39,886 nucleotides of DNA, from assembly GCF_039522365.1 (NCBI RefSeq), contig NZ_BAAADJ010000052.1, forward strand, positions 1 through 39,886, written 5' to 3'. Origin of the DNA: Bacillus carboniphilus (lineage in GTDB: Bacteria; Bacillota; Bacilli; Bacillales; JC228). The notes below the pieces were generated by a model, which ran no database searches, was not told the DNA's origin, and saw nothing but the letters and a program-made list of their open reading frames with translations. The number at the start of each line of letters is the position of its first letter. The first letter of the stretch is position 1. A program made the translations under genes and the position numbers. Shown here in pieces: positions 1 to 9,311 of the stretch.

Positions 1-2
1 AA

Positions 3-53
3 AACAAATTAGAAATGAGTCCTGTAGAATATCGTGAACAAAAAGCAGCTTAA
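3..53 (+). CDS. IS3-family transposase OrfB, C-terminal tail (partial)
   Basis: Only the last 16 codons are inside the window. They read NKLEMSPVEYREQKAA and then TAA. The SPVEYR ending is typical of the C-terminus of IS3-family (IS150-like) OrfB integrases. The tail is followed within about 45 bases by a sequence that looks like the right end of such an element. The catalytic DDE domain lies outside the window, so activity cannot be judged. Confidence 0.7.
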   Translation, partial: NKLEMSPVEYREQKAA

Positions 54-99
54 TATTAAATAAGTGTGCGGATTTTGGTGTGTCCACTTGACAGGGTCA
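54..99 (+). mobile_element. Right end of an IS3-family insertion sequence
   Basis: The segment TGTCCACTTGACAGGGTCA (81-99) directly follows the transposase stop. It resembles IS150/IS3-type terminal repeats, which end in CA. The matching left end is outside the window, so the exact boundary and target duplication cannot be confirmed. The IS borders the bacteriocin locus. Confidence 0.55.
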
Positions 100-511
100 C
101 GAACACTGACGATTTTCGCACTCAAAACCAAATTTTCGCACATAGGAGCGTGGCCACCTGTAATTTCTACCTATTAAATTGATCAAACCATCCCTAAAGT
201 GCTGTTACACCCCCTAATAAGCACCTTACATCCAAATATTTAGTTAATCTAGAATGAAAAAAAGCTTACTGACTAAAACCACGCGGATTTTTTAGCAATT
301 TGAAGAAATTCTGCATTCTAACCTGTCCCACCGCCTCCCCCCCTGTCCCACCTCACAATGGGCCCTTACAATAGGAACAATGCCCAAGCCTTTTTCATAT
401 TTTGTTGAGGAAAGTATAGGAAGTATTTGTTGAGGTTGGACAGCTATATTGTTCAGTTTCCTTTTAATGTCGTTGGCGTGTCTCATATATAATAGTTCGG
501 AGGTATGAAAA
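100..511. other. Intergenic stretch upstream of the bacteriocin precursor
   Basis: No convincing gene is seen. Positions 318-355 carry two CTGTCCCACC-like words, similar to GGGACAG/CTGTCCC words seen again near 20272. A TATAAT at 488-493 is too close to the precursor ribosome binding site (499-503) to serve as its ordinary -10. The precursor promoter therefore remains unassigned. A minus-strand open frame over 292-486 has no ribosome binding site. Confidence 0.4.
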
Positions 512-808
512 ATGAATAATTTCCAGAATGAGCTTCAAATGTTGAATGTTGGCGATTTCCAGGCTTCCGAAGCCGTCCCTTGGGATCCAAACCAATACTA
601 TACAGATCAAGACAGACAACTTATATTCGGTGTCGGTTTCAGATGTTTTAGTTGTTTTAGCTGCTTTAATTGTTTTAATTGCTTTAGCTGTTTTAGTTGC
701 TTCAATTGCTCAAACTGCTCTCGTTGCCATAATTGTGGTGGCCGTTGTGGCCATAATTGCGGTGGCAATTGCGGTGGTCGTTGCGGCGGACGTTGTGGCG
801 GTCGCTAA
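512..808 (+). CDS. Heterocycloanthracin/sonorensin-family TOMM precursor peptide
   Basis: This 98-aa precursor has an acidic leader (about residues 1-40, beginning MNNFQNELQMLNVGDFQ) and a Cys-rich core. The core starts with eleven Cys spaced every third residue (units such as CFS and CFN), then five more in CGG-type glycine-rich units, 16 Cys in all. This layout is characteristic of the heterocycloanthracin/sonorensin family, where Cys, and possibly Ser, are cyclised to azoles. A GGAGG at 499-503 sets the ATG at 512. The maturation genes follow directly after a terminator. The leader cleavage site cannot be placed with certainty. At DNA level the core is a degenerate 9-bp periodic repeat, likely prone to length change. 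Confidence 0.9.
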   Translation: MNNFQNELQMLNVGDFQASEAVPWDPNQYYTDQDRQLIFGVGFRCFSCFSCFNCFNCFSCFSCFNCSNCSRCHNCGGRCGHNCGGNCGGRCGGRCGGR

Positions 809-835
809 GGCAGTCAATCATTCTAGCTTTCGTAG

Positions 836-864
836 AAAACCCTTGCATTTGCAGGGGTTTTTCT
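836..864 (+). terminator. Terminator between precursor and maturation genes
   Basis: The stem AAAACCCTTGCA (836-847) pairs with TGCAGGGGTTTT (850-861), with one mismatch and a run of T on the 3' side. It lies 27 bases after the precursor stop and about 100 bases before the first maturation gene. It probably lets the precursor be made in excess, with limited readthrough into the modification genes. Confidence 0.75.
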
Positions 865-965
865 ATTTGAGATTAGACATATGAGACAAATTAAGATTCA
901 TAGGATAAAAGAGGAAATGGAAAACGATGGCTTAGAATTGAGCAAGCTTTGGAAGGAGGAGCGGG

Positions 966-2897
966 ATGACAAGTTTGAACCCTTCTATGCGTTTGAAAGT
1001 GAAAAGAGATACTTTTTTTCTCCCTGATCCAAACAAAGGTGTGTATTTTCGAAATAATGTAAGCTCATTCCATATGAAAGGTCATGCAATAGATCAGTGG
1101 GTGAACAAGCTGATCCCTATGTTCAATGGTGAGTACACGTTGGCGAACTTGACAAATGGGTTGCCAGGGCCCTATCGAGACCGTGTGTATGAAATAGCAG
1201 AAGTGCTTTATAAAAACGGGTTTGTCAGAGATGTAAGTCAAGACCGCCCTTCGGAGTTGGAAGAAGAGGTTTTAAACACATATGCTTCTCAAATTGAGTT
1301 CTTGGAAAGCTTTGTAGACTCAGGTGCCTACCGTTTTCAAACCTATCGACAGACCAAAGCGTTGGTAATCGGTTCTGGCCCTTTCTTTGTCTCACTTGTT
1401 GCTTCATTGCTTGAATCTGGATTGTCAAAGTTCCATGTGCTGATTACAAATTCAGTACCAACCAACCGCCAAAGGTTAGAAGAAATTGTGGTTCATGCAC
1501 GTAAAACAGACCCCGAGATAGCAATAGAAGAGGTCCTCCTAAAAAAAGAGGAGAACCACTCTTGGCAGGAGATAGTAAATTCATTTGAATCTATCTTATA
1601 TGTGTCGCAGGAAGGTGAAATAGAGGAACTGCGAGCTCTTCATAAGATTTGTAGGAAAGAGAAAAAGCGATTGATCCCAGCCTTATTTGTAAATCAAGTG
1701 GGTATCGCGGGGCCTCAGATTCATCCAGACTCTGAAGGATGCTGGGAATCAGCGTGGCGAAGCATTCATCAATCGGTATTTGAAAATAAAAATCAAACAA
1801 ACGGTTTCTCTCCTACAGCAGGAGCGATATTGGCCAACCTAATGGTATTTGAATTATTTAAAAACATGACCGGGGTTACCAAATCAGATCAACTCAATCA
1901 ATTCTTTTTACTGGATCTAGATACGATGGAAGGAAGCTGGCACTCATTCCTGCCTCATCCGCTAGTGACCGGACGTTTTAAGGCAGAATGGGTTCAAGAT
2001 TTTGACCTACAGCATAAACAAAATTCAAGTAGAGCGGAATCTAGTAAAATCCTTCTTTTACTCAGCCATCTGACATCGGCGGAATCTGGCATTTTTCATA
2101 TTTTAGGGGAAGGGGACTTAAAGCAGTTACCGTTAGCACAATGCCGCGTTCAGGTAGTTGACCCTTTGTCGAAAGGGCCAGCAGAGCTATTATCAAGCGT
2201 TATCTGTGCGGACCTTACACACGAGAAGGCCCGGAAAGAAGCGGGTCTAACTGGAATAGAGGCGTATTTGTCACGTATGGTTGATGAGTTTCTTAAGACT
2301 CTGCCACCAAATCAAAACCTCATGAAAAATGAGGAATATGTTGGTGTAGGAGCGGGAGAAACAATGGTAGAAGCTGTTTCCCGTGGTTTGGAAAAGTGTC
2401 TAATAGAGGAATTGAACAAGCAAAAAATAAATAATCAAACTGTCTACCGGGTACACACAAGTGAACTACAAGATGAAGCTTGCCGGTATTATCTACAGGC
2501 ACTAACCACGATAAAGGGTGCACCTATTTTAGGCATCGGAGAGGAAGTATTCGGCTTCCCAGTGGTTTGGGTAGGAACGAATAATCGATGGTACCGAAGT
2601 GTCGGTTTGAATACTACTCTTGCGTTGAAAAAAGCCTTACAACAAGCACTAATGAATTTAGAAAATCAAAAAGCATTAGCTGATTCTTCTGTCCATCTGG
2701 TCGAAAAGGAAACGCAAAGCCTTGTCATTCTCAACAGTGAAGAAGTACAACAGTCCGAGGTCTTAAAATCAGCCATACAGACCTTAGAAAGGAACGGTAA
2801 AAAACTCGATGCCTTTGAACTAACATTGGAACCGCTATTGAATAAGGAATGGATTGGTGCGTATGGTGTCTTGCTGCGAGAGGAGGAATCCGGATGA
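966..2897 (+). CDS. TOMM maturation protein, ThiF-like (putative thiazole-containing bacteriocin maturation protein)
   Basis: This 643-aa protein matches by length and context the ThiF-like maturation protein that accompanies heterocycloanthracin clusters. The first 95 residues (KVKRDTFFLPDPNKGVYF onward) look like a RiPP recognition element of the winged-helix type that binds the precursor leader. Residues about 131-160 contain ALVIGSGPFF, a Rossmann-like glycine motif of an E1/ThiF-type fold. It likely acts with the next gene, presenting the leader to the YcaO cyclodehydratase. The start follows GGAGGAG at 955-961. Its stop overlaps the next start by four bases (ATGA), so the two genes are probably translationally coupled. 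Family assignment is strong. The precise biochemical role is inferred from the family. Confidence 0.85.
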   Translation: MTSLNPSMRLKVKRDTFFLPDPNKGVYFRNNVSSFHMKGHAIDQWVNKLIPMFNGEYTLANLTNGLPGPYRDRVYEIAEVLYKNGFVRDVSQDRPSELEEEVLNTYASQIEFLESFVDSGAYRFQTYRQTKALVIGSGPFFVSLVASLLESGLSKFHVLITNSVPTNRQRLEEIVVHARKTDPEIAIEEVLLKKEENHSWQEIVNSFESILYVSQEGEIEELRALHKICRKEKKRLIPALFVNQVGIAGPQIHPDSEGCWESAWRSIHQSVFENKNQTNGFSPTAGAILANLMVFELFKNMTGVTKSDQLNQFFLLDLDTMEGSWHSFLPHPLVTGRFKAEWVQDFDLQHKQNSSRAESSKILLLLSHLTSAESGIFHILGEGDLKQLPLAQCRVQVVDPLSKGPAELLSSVICADLTHEKARKEAGLTGIEAYLSRMVDEFLKTLPPNQNLMKNEEYVGVGAGETMVEAVSRGLEKCLIEELNKQKINNQTVYRVHTSELQDEACRYYLQALTTIKGAPILGIGEEVFGFPVVWVGTNNRWYRSVGLNTTLALKKALQQALMNLENQKALADSSVHLVEKETQSLVILNSEEVQQSEVLKSAIQTLERNGKKLDAFELTLEPLLNKEWIGAYGVLLREEESG

Positions 2898-4834
2898 GTG
2901 CAGTCATAGTCGTTATCGGGGAAGGATTTTTAGCTGACTACGTGTATGACGATTTGTCATCCCAACACGAGGTAGTTCGTCAAAATGATTTCGAAGCAAG
3001 CCTGCCAGAAAAAACTGAATTAGTTCTAGTATTGCACGATAGCTGGAAACCTTCTATTCATCAAAGAGCGGAAAAGGTATTACGACGTACTCGAATTCCT
3101 TGGCTGCGAGGCTTCGTTTCATTTGGGGAAGCCGTGGTCGGTCCGCTCGTTCGTCCAGATAAAAAGGGGTGCTCCCAATGTGCGGACACCCGACTTCTCA
3201 TGGCAGGTCGAGACCGTAAAGAGATGTTGGATATGAAACAGATGCTAGCTACAGACGGAGGAGTACCTCGGGACGCATGGGCAACGAGGACGGGAATTTT
3301 ACAAGTCACCAACTTACTTGCTGCAGAGGTCCAAAGGATATGGCAAGGTGATGAAGCACTCTCTGAAGGAGGGTTATGTCTAATTAACCTACAAACACTC
3401 AAGAATTCATGGCATACTTTTCTGCCGAATCCGTTATGTCCAGTTTGTAGTCAAATACCCGAGGATTCGCCGGAGTTAGCCCGAATTTCCCTGAAACCAA
3501 GTCCAAAGATTGAAGGAAGTTATCGCTGCCGCTCTATGGACGACTTAAAAAAAGTACTAGTGAAAGACTACCTGGATCAACGGACGGGTGTTATGAATGG
3601 GAAAATGTATGATCTTGTCCCGCCATTTGCCGATGTAGGTGTAAACCTGCCATTATTAGTGGGTGACGAAGGAGTAGCTGGCCGAACTCATTCATATGCC
3701 GTAAGTGAATTAACCGCTATTTTAGAAGGCTTAGAGCGAGCATGTGGGATTTCACCCCGTGGGAAACGAAGCGTTGTCTATGATAGTTTTAATAACCTGA
3801 AGGATCAAGCACTCAATCCGTTAAAAGTAGGTGTCCATGCAAAGGAACAGTATGAACGTCCAGATTTTCCATTTAAACAGTTTGATCCAGATTACCCGAT
3901 GAACTGGGTATGGGGCTATTCACTACAGGAAGACCGACCCATTTTAGTACCAGAGTTGCTTTCCTACTACAGCATGGGCTGCGGGCATGGATTTGTCTAT
4001 GAAACCTCCAACGGATGTGCAATCGGAGGAAGTCTAGAGGAAGCTATTTTCTACGGGATTATGGAAGTCGTGGAACGTGATTCCTTTTTGATGGCTTGGT
4101 ACGCCCAGTTGCCACTACCTCGTCTTGACCCTCTTTCGGCTAACGATCCAGAATTACAATTGATGATCGACCGTGTACGCGCAACAGGAGGATATGATCT
4201 CCATTTTTATAACTCGACAATGGAACATGGAATTCCAAGTGTGTGGGCGATTGCAAAAAACAGGAAGGAAAAGGGATTGAATCTCATCTGTGCAGCCGGA
4301 GCTCATCTGGACCCAGTAAGGGCAGTGAAAAGCACGATCCATGAAATGGCTGCCATGATGCTGACCCTTGACGAAAAATTTGAGAAAAACCAGGAGGAAC
4401 TTGTGCGAATGCTACATGATTCTACCCTGGTTGATACCATGGATGATCATGGGATGCTGTACGGTTTGCCTCAAGCAGAAGAGCGCCTAAATTTCTTGCT
4501 AGACGATAATCGTCCACTGAGAACGTTTGATGAGGAATTCAAGTGGCAGTCCACTCATGCCGATCTAACCGAAGATCTTAAAGAAATTCTTGATAGATTT
4601 CGCGAGCTAAACCTCGATGTGATTGTAGTGGATCAATCAACATCGGAAACAAAACGAAACGGACTACATTGCGTGAAAGTGCTGATTCCTGGGATGTTGC
4701 CAATGACATTCGGACAGCATCTGACGAGGGTAACAGGGCTAGAAAGGGTGCTACGGGTCCCAATGGAACTTGGTTATACAAAGCGACCGCTGACCCTTGA
4801 TGAGCTCAATCCACATCCACATCCGTTTCCATAA
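2894..4834 (+). CDS. TOMM cyclodehydratase: C-protein domain fused to YcaO domain
   Basis: This 646-aa fusion catalyses ATP-dependent cyclodehydration of Cys (and Ser/Thr) in the precursor core. The N-terminal part (1-200) is an E1-like cyclodehydratase domain with paired zinc ligands C93xxC96 and C182xxC185. From about 215 on it is a YcaO domain. SLEEAIFYGIMEVVERDSF carries the ExxE/ER-type ATP-Mg binding pattern. The protein ends NPHPHPFP, a proline-alternating C-terminus typical of azoline-forming YcaO proteins. ATG at 2894 is preferred over an upstream in-frame TTG at 2849, because GGAGG lies just before it and the start overlaps the upstream stop. It should act in the cytosol with the ThiF-like protein and the dehydrogenase. 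Confidence 0.9.
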   Translation: MSAVIVVIGEGFLADYVYDDLSSQHEVVRQNDFEASLPEKTELVLVLHDSWKPSIHQRAEKVLRRTRIPWLRGFVSFGEAVVGPLVRPDKKGCSQCADTRLLMAGRDRKEMLDMKQMLATDGGVPRDAWATRTGILQVTNLLAAEVQRIWQGDEALSEGGLCLINLQTLKNSWHTFLPNPLCPVCSQIPEDSPELARISLKPSPKIEGSYRCRSMDDLKKVLVKDYLDQRTGVMNGKMYDLVPPFADVGVNLPLLVGDEGVAGRTHSYAVSELTAILEGLERACGISPRGKRSVVYDSFNNLKDQALNPLKVGVHAKEQYERPDFPFKQFDPDYPMNWVWGYSLQEDRPILVPELLSYYSMGCGHGFVYETSNGCAIGGSLEEAIFYGIMEVVERDSFLMAWYAQLPLPRLDPLSANDPELQLMIDRVRATGGYDLHFYNSTMEHGIPSVWAIAKNRKEKGLNLICAAGAHLDPVRAVKSTIHEMAAMMLTLDEKFEKNQEELVRMLHDSTLVDTMDDHGMLYGLPQAEERLNFLLDDNRPLRTFDEEFKWQSTHADLTEDLKEILDRFRELNLDVIVVDQSTSETKRNGLHCVKVLIPGMLPMTFGQHLTRVTGLERVLRVPMELGYTKRPLTLDELNPHPHPFP

Positions 4835-4850
4835 GTAGGAGGACAGGAGG

Positions 4851-6410
4851 ATGGAACTAGAGACATTTCTGCACAATTTACATTTTGACATTGACAAGGT
4901 AAGCCCACCGGACTGGGAAGTGAACTGGGAAGACGCACCGCTTCCATATAAGCTCTATCGTGGTTTACCAGTATTTCCATTATCGCTGGAGGTACCACTT
5001 ACACTGGAAGAATGCGATGTCCCCAAACAGCCTACCCTACAGAGAATTAGCCATTTTCTCTGGTATACATTTGGTCAAACTCAAATTTCTCAGTCACCCT
5101 CCAGCCCAAATCAAGAGTCGGAACTCATACAGTCGTATCGGCGGTATGCTCCTTCTGGCGGTGCTCTGTATCCAAGCGAACTGTATGTGTATCTAAAGCT
5201 GGAGGAATTACCTGTTGGAGTTTACCATTATGATGTAGCACACCATCGTTTAGTTTGTTTGCGAGAAGGCAATTTTGATTCATATATAGCTAGGGCTCTT
5301 GGTCATCGTTGTGATTTGTCGGCTTGTTTTGGTACCGTTTTTGTGTCGACAATGTTTTGGAAAAATTTCTTTAAGTACAATAACTTTTCCTACCGTCTGC
5401 AAGGGTTGGATACGGGTGTGGTGACTGGACAGTTACTGGAAGTGGCCAAACGGTTTGGTTTTGATTCAAGTGTATATTTTCAATATCTAGATCGAGCAGT
5501 GAACCATCTACTTGGACTAAACGATGAAGAAGAGAGTGTCTATGCCGTAATCCCGCTAACCGTGGAGCCTATGATTTGGTCTATGGGAAGAAAAGGGGTA
5601 ATTTCAGATACTGAATTGTGTCATGAGTTAGAACCGATACAAAATCATCACTATGTACAATCACAGCGAACGAAACCCTTTCCGATGATAAAAAAGATGA
5701 ATGAAGCATCCATGCTAAAATCAACTCAATCATTTGGGCACATAAAGGCAAGGGAAAGTGTAAACGGTGAGAGTCGAGTGGTACCTCTCCCTCGAATGGA
5801 GCGGTTGTCGTATGATTTAGCATCCGTTTGTAAAAAACGATTTTCACCGGATATGGATTTTAGGATTGGGAAGGTAAGTAAAGAGCAGTTGGCTACTCTA
5901 CTACAGGAAGCAACGTCTGCGAACTTGTATCGAAATGATTTGGATGAAGCTAATCAGAAGCAAGAGTCCCGTGTTTCCCTCTATGTATGCTTGAACAATG
6001 TTGAAGGCATTCCGGATGGTGCTTATCATTATGATAGCGCTGCTCATGCATTACGAGAGATTGAGCTAGGTGATCACCGACTCTTGTTGCAAGCTGGCCT
6101 TTCTGCAGAGAATGTAAACCTGTACCAAGTCCCCTTTTGCTTTCATGTGATAGGCGATAAGAATCACCTCGCCCCAGACCTGAAGTTCAGAGGATATCGT
6201 ATTCAACAGATGGAAGCGGGGATGCTTGTACAACGATTACTTTTAGTAGCGTCAGCCCTCGAACTGGGAGGACATCCACTACTGGGGTTTGATGCAAAAT
6301 TGTGTGATGAACTATACAAACTCGAAACACAAGGAAAAACGAGTCTAATCCAAATTCCAATTGGTCCCTATCAACCTCGGGCTTGGTTAAAGGGGAGTTT
6401 GCGATGCTAA
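4851..6410 (+). CDS. SagB-type peptide dehydrogenase (azoline oxidase), two-domain
   Basis: This 519-aa flavoprotein of the nitroreductase/SagB family would oxidise azolines to aromatic thiazoles/oxazoles using FMN. Two related halves are visible. The first has RRYAPSGGALYPSELYVYL near residue 95, followed by GVYHYD. The second has GAYHYD near residue 390 and a C-terminal GGHPLLGFD segment. The doubled form is usual in Bacillus heterocycloanthracin loci. AGGAGG at 4837-4842 is the ribosome binding site, and only 16 bases separate it from the YcaO gene, so the three genes form one operon. No transporter, protease or immunity gene follows. The next gene is on the other strand. Confidence 0.88.
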   Translation: MELETFLHNLHFDIDKVSPPDWEVNWEDAPLPYKLYRGLPVFPLSLEVPLTLEECDVPKQPTLQRISHFLWYTFGQTQISQSPSSPNQESELIQSYRRYAPSGGALYPSELYVYLKLEELPVGVYHYDVAHHRLVCLREGNFDSYIARALGHRCDLSACFGTVFVSTMFWKNFFKYNNFSYRLQGLDTGVVTGQLLEVAKRFGFDSSVYFQYLDRAVNHLLGLNDEEESVYAVIPLTVEPMIWSMGRKGVISDTELCHELEPIQNHHYVQSQRTKPFPMIKKMNEASMLKSTQSFGHIKARESVNGESRVVPLPRMERLSYDLASVCKKRFSPDMDFRIGKVSKEQLATLLQEATSANLYRNDLDEANQKQESRVSLYVCLNNVEGIPDGAYHYDSAAHALREIELGDHRLLLQAGLSAENVNLYQVPFCFHVIGDKNHLAPDLKFRGYRIQQMEAGMLVQRLLLVASALELGGHPLLGFDAKLCDELYKLETQGKTSLIQIPIGPYQPRAWLKGSLRC

Positions 6411-6416
6411 AGATAA

Positions 6417-6476
6417 GTAGGGGCGGTGCTGTTTTCTTCAAAACGGAAGGAAGCAGATGAACCGGCCCTTTTCTTC
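6417..6476. terminator. Possible terminator between convergent genes
   Basis: AGGGGCGGT near 6418-6426 can pair imperfectly with ACCGGCCCTTTTC near 6460-6472. It would serve as a terminator for the maturation operon on the plus strand. The loop is long and one base pair is mismatched, so this is tentative. Confidence 0.4.
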
Positions 6477-7429
6477 TACGTCTCCTTCAGCAACCATTCC
6501 TGCTCAAGCTCAAATAGCATGCTCCACTTCTTTTCACGGATCCACTCTAATAACTCAACCACTTGTTCATTCTTATAGTGAAGTAAAAACTTCAATATCT
6601 TAACTACATCAGAAGACTCCAGATTTCCAGGCTCATATTTACGCTCTCTCTTTAAGATAGTTTTTAATCTTGAAATCAATAGAGGAATCTGTTTCTCATC
6701 CCCATGTTTCAAAATAGCACTCAAAGCGTTCAGCTTTACGGCCGGCGACCGATCATTCAAGCCTTCCTCATAGACCTTCATGTATGTTTTTCCACCTACG
6801 ACCTTTAAAATGGCGATAGCGGAAGCTCTCACTTCTCCCTTTTTGTGATAGAGCAATGGGTCTATTCTTTCTAGTACTTTCGTTGAGCCGATCCTGCCCA
6901 GGGCCCCAAGTGTATATTCAATATCATATGGATTAGAATCTGCTTTTAATAACGATAATAAGGTATCCTCGACTTCTTCTTTTTGATACCTTCCTAAAAG
7001 CCGAATCGCTTCATGTCGGACCTGCCAATCTTTGTGTTCGACAAGAGGTAAAATCCTTTTCAACGCCGGGACATACTCACTTCTCACGATATCCTCGAGT
7101 AGACCATCACCGACTATATACTTGTCGGTCTCGTAATCAAGCCGCTCTTCAAAAAATGTAAATACGTCCATCTCGTTCGTGTTCGTGGCAATTTTATTTA
7201 AAATATTGTAAACCTTACGGCGAACATCCTTATCAAATGCCTTGTTGGAAGAATGAACGGCAATCAGATTTTTCAAAGGTTCAATACATTCCTTGTCAGC
7301 CAATTGTTCAGCTTCATTATAGGCTTGTTTCGATATAACAGGCACATACCCATTAAATTCGGGGTCAAACACTCTGGTTGTATCATTCATTCGATTGATT
7401 AAATCAATGACATATTCCTTTTTGTCCAA
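6476..7429 (-). CDS. HEAT-repeat protein
   Basis: This 317-aa protein is built of paired amphipathic helices. Units such as HKDWQVRHEAIRLLGRYQKE, the later KKGEVRASAIAILK and RSPAVKLNALSAILK show the HEAT pattern (D/R-V-R-x-x-A). HEAT proteins are usually protein-binding scaffolds. The partner here is unknown and no catalytic motif is seen. A TTG start at 7429 is chosen because GGTGAGGGGG lies just upstream. The frame is open 56 codons further, but that part has odd composition (Cys/Phe-rich) and no ribosome binding site. It is convergent with the bacteriocin operon and probably unrelated to it. Confidence 0.75.
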   Translation of the reverse strand: MDKKEYVIDLINRMNDTTRVFDPEFNGYVPVISKQAYNEAEQLADKECIEPLKNLIAVHSSNKAFDKDVRRKVYNILNKIATNTNEMDVFTFFEERLDYETDKYIVGDGLLEDIVRSEYVPALKRILPLVEHKDWQVRHEAIRLLGRYQKEEVEDTLLSLLKADSNPYDIEYTLGALGRIGSTKVLERIDPLLYHKKGEVRASAIAILKVVGGKTYMKVYEEGLNDRSPAVKLNALSAILKHGDEKQIPLLISRLKTILKRERKYEPGNLESSDVVKILKFLLHYKNEQVVELLEWIREKKWSMLFELEQEWLLKET

Positions 7430-7669
7430 AATAAAAACCCCCTCACCACTTAGTGAAGTCTTTTTATTAGATTTTAATAGTGTGCGACAGTTAGCCTTTT
7501 CTATGATGAAAGCTGGGGGACAGGTTGGCCATGATGACCGATAGTCAATTTTTATATAAAAAAAGAAAAGATGTGAGTTTATTGCAATTCGACTCACATC
7601 TTATTGTTCCATATAACAGAAACATGTTAGATGAACATATAAAGGCAAGATAGATGCTAGATTTGGACT

Positions 7670-8914
7670 TTAGCTCGCCTTACTTGAACGAATCATCATG
7701 TTCTCGCCTTCTTTACGCTCTTTTGCATATTCTGCTGTCGCAGTAAAGAGTGCATCAGTGGATGAATTTAGTGCAGTTTCACAAGAGTCCTGTAAAACAC
7801 CGATGATAAAACCAACACCTACGACTTGCATAGCAATATCATTTGAAATCCCGAATAAGCTACAAGCTAGGGGAATGAGTAATAGAGATCCACCAGCAAC
7901 ACCTGAAGCACCAGCAGCGGATACTGCGGAAAGGATGATAAGAATAACCGCTGTAGCCATATCGACCTCAACGTTAAGTGTATGAACAGTAGCCAGTGTT
8001 AAGACAGAAATCGTAATTGCTGCACCTGCCATATTAATCGTCGCACCCAATGGGATGGATACCGAATACGTATTCTTATCCAAATCTAGTTTTTCACACA
8101 ATCTCATATTCACTGGAATGTTTGCAGCTGAACTGCGAGTAAAGAATGCTGTCATTCCACTTTCTTTTAAGCATGTAAAGACTAGAGGATATGGATTTTT
8201 ACGAATATGGAGATAAACGATAATTGGATTCACGATAAGAGCTACAAAGAACATACAGCCTAGTAGAACGAAAAGTAATTTTCCATAGTCAAGTAATGCT
8301 GAAAGCCCGTTCGTTGCAATGGCATTAAAGACAAGTCCCATAATTCCGATTGGCGCAAAATTGATTACCCATTTCACTAAAGTAGATATCGCATTCGAAA
8401 AATTCTCCAGCATGTCTTTAGTCGAATCGGCTGCATTTCTTAATAAAACACCGAGCAGGATGGCCCAAGCTAAGATACCAATATAATTGGCATTGATGAG
8501 GGCATTAACCGGGTTATCAACAATGTTAAACAACAATGTTTGTATCACTTCTACAATACCGCTAGGAGGAGTTAAATCTTCAGCACCTGTCGTAAGTGTT
8601 AATGTAACTGGAAACAGATAGCTTGCAACAACACCAACTAATCCAGCTAAAAATGTACCAAGGGCATATAGGACAAGGATCGATTTCATATTCGTTTTTT
8701 GGCCACTTCTATGTTTAGAGATGGCGTGCATCACAATGAACAAGACTAAGATTGGGGCAATAGCTTTTAAGGCACCTACGAATAAATCACCGAAAATGGA
8801 GACCCATTTTGTTGCTTCCGGAATCGTTAAGGCCAATACCATACCAATCACTAATCCCAAAAGTATTCGTTTTACTAGACTTACTTGGTTCCACTTGAGT
8901 ACCATATTTTTCAT
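7670..8914 (-). CDS. sstT: Serine/threonine:sodium symporter SstT
   Basis: This 414-aa multi-pass membrane protein of the dicarboxylate/amino acid:cation symporter (DAACS) family takes up serine and threonine with sodium. The length equals that usual for SstT. The family segment [16 protein letters not shown], corresponding to the substrate- and sodium-binding unwound helix, is present, with [14 protein letters not shown] before it. The ATG at 8914 (MKNMVLKW) is preferred over ATG 8929, because GGAGGG between them gives a correctly spaced ribosome binding site. Two tandem T-boxes with a probable Thr specifier precede it, which fits a transporter induced by threonine starvation. Confidence 0.88.
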   Translation of the reverse strand: MKNMVLKWNQVSLVKRILLGLVIGMVLALTIPEATKWVSIFGDLFVGALKAIAPILVLFIVMHAISKHRSGQKTNMKSILVLYALGTFLAGLVGVVASYLFPVTLTLTTGAEDLTPPSGIVEVIQTLLFNIVDNPVNALINANYIGILAWAILLGVLLRNAADSTKDMLENFSNAISTLVKWVINFAPIGIMGLVFNAIATNGLSALLDYGKLLFVLLGCMFFVALIVNPIIVYLHIRKNPYPLVFTCLKESGMTAFFTRSSAANIPVNMRLCEKLDLDKNTYSVSIPLGATINMAGAAITISVLTLATVHTLNVEVDMATAVILIILSAVSAAGASGVAGGSLLLIPLACSLFGISNDIAMQVVGVGFIIGVLQDSCETALNSSTDALFTATAEYAKERKEGENMMIRSSKAS

Positions 8915-9015
8915 TTCTTTTCCCTCCATTTAAACTAAAATTTTTTGATAAGTATCATATTAGACAGATATTTTTCTTAACTGATTTTACCTAGCACTCA
9001 CTCCTTTACGAAAAT

Positions 9016-9245
9016 AAAAAAACATACGCATCCCTCAAAAGGGACGAGTATGTTTTACCCGTGGTTCCACCCAACTTTCCATAAGTGCATACTTATGGCT
9101 CAAAAGCTTTAACGCAGCATAACGGTATTGGATACTAAAATTTCCCCAATACAGCTTCAAGGTGGTAAATTATTTTCCTCGGTTTAGGAAGTTCTCAGCA
9201 AACCTTCCCTCTCTGTCAAACTGTAAAAATAATTCATGTCCTTTT
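9016..9245 (-). promoter_or_regulatory. T-box riboswitch 1 (proximal to sstT), probable Thr specifier
   Basis: Read on the minus strand it has the AGAGA box, a GCTG-containing apical loop and the pair GGAAG/CTTCC. Next comes TAAACCGAGG, where ACC (Thr) sits in the specifier position. The antiterminator core GGGTGGAACCACGGG follows, then a terminator hairpin (AAACATACTCGTCCC against GGGATGCGTATGTTT) with a T-run. Uncharged tRNA-Thr pairing with the specifier and the GGTGGAACC bulge would allow readthrough into sstT. The specifier call is by alignment to the general T-box layout, made by eye. Confidence 0.85.
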
Positions 9246-9311
9246 CATAGCAGTCTGTATATAAAATGATCGTCGATATGCTTGAATCTCGTACTACCGT
9301 AGAGATTCTAC

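Noticed and set aside
292-486. 64-aa frame on the minus strand
   Set aside because: No ribosome binding site and unlikely composition. It overlaps the upstream region of the precursor.
488-493. TATAAT as the precursor promoter
   Set aside because: It would start transcription inside the ribosome binding site at 499-503.
546-884. Alanine/valine-rich frame overlapping the precursor
   Set aside because: It is a shadow of the repetitive precursor core in another frame.
881-1026. Short plus-strand frame starting MRQIKIHRIKEE
   Set aside because: No ribosome binding site, and it runs out of frame into the start of the maturation gene.
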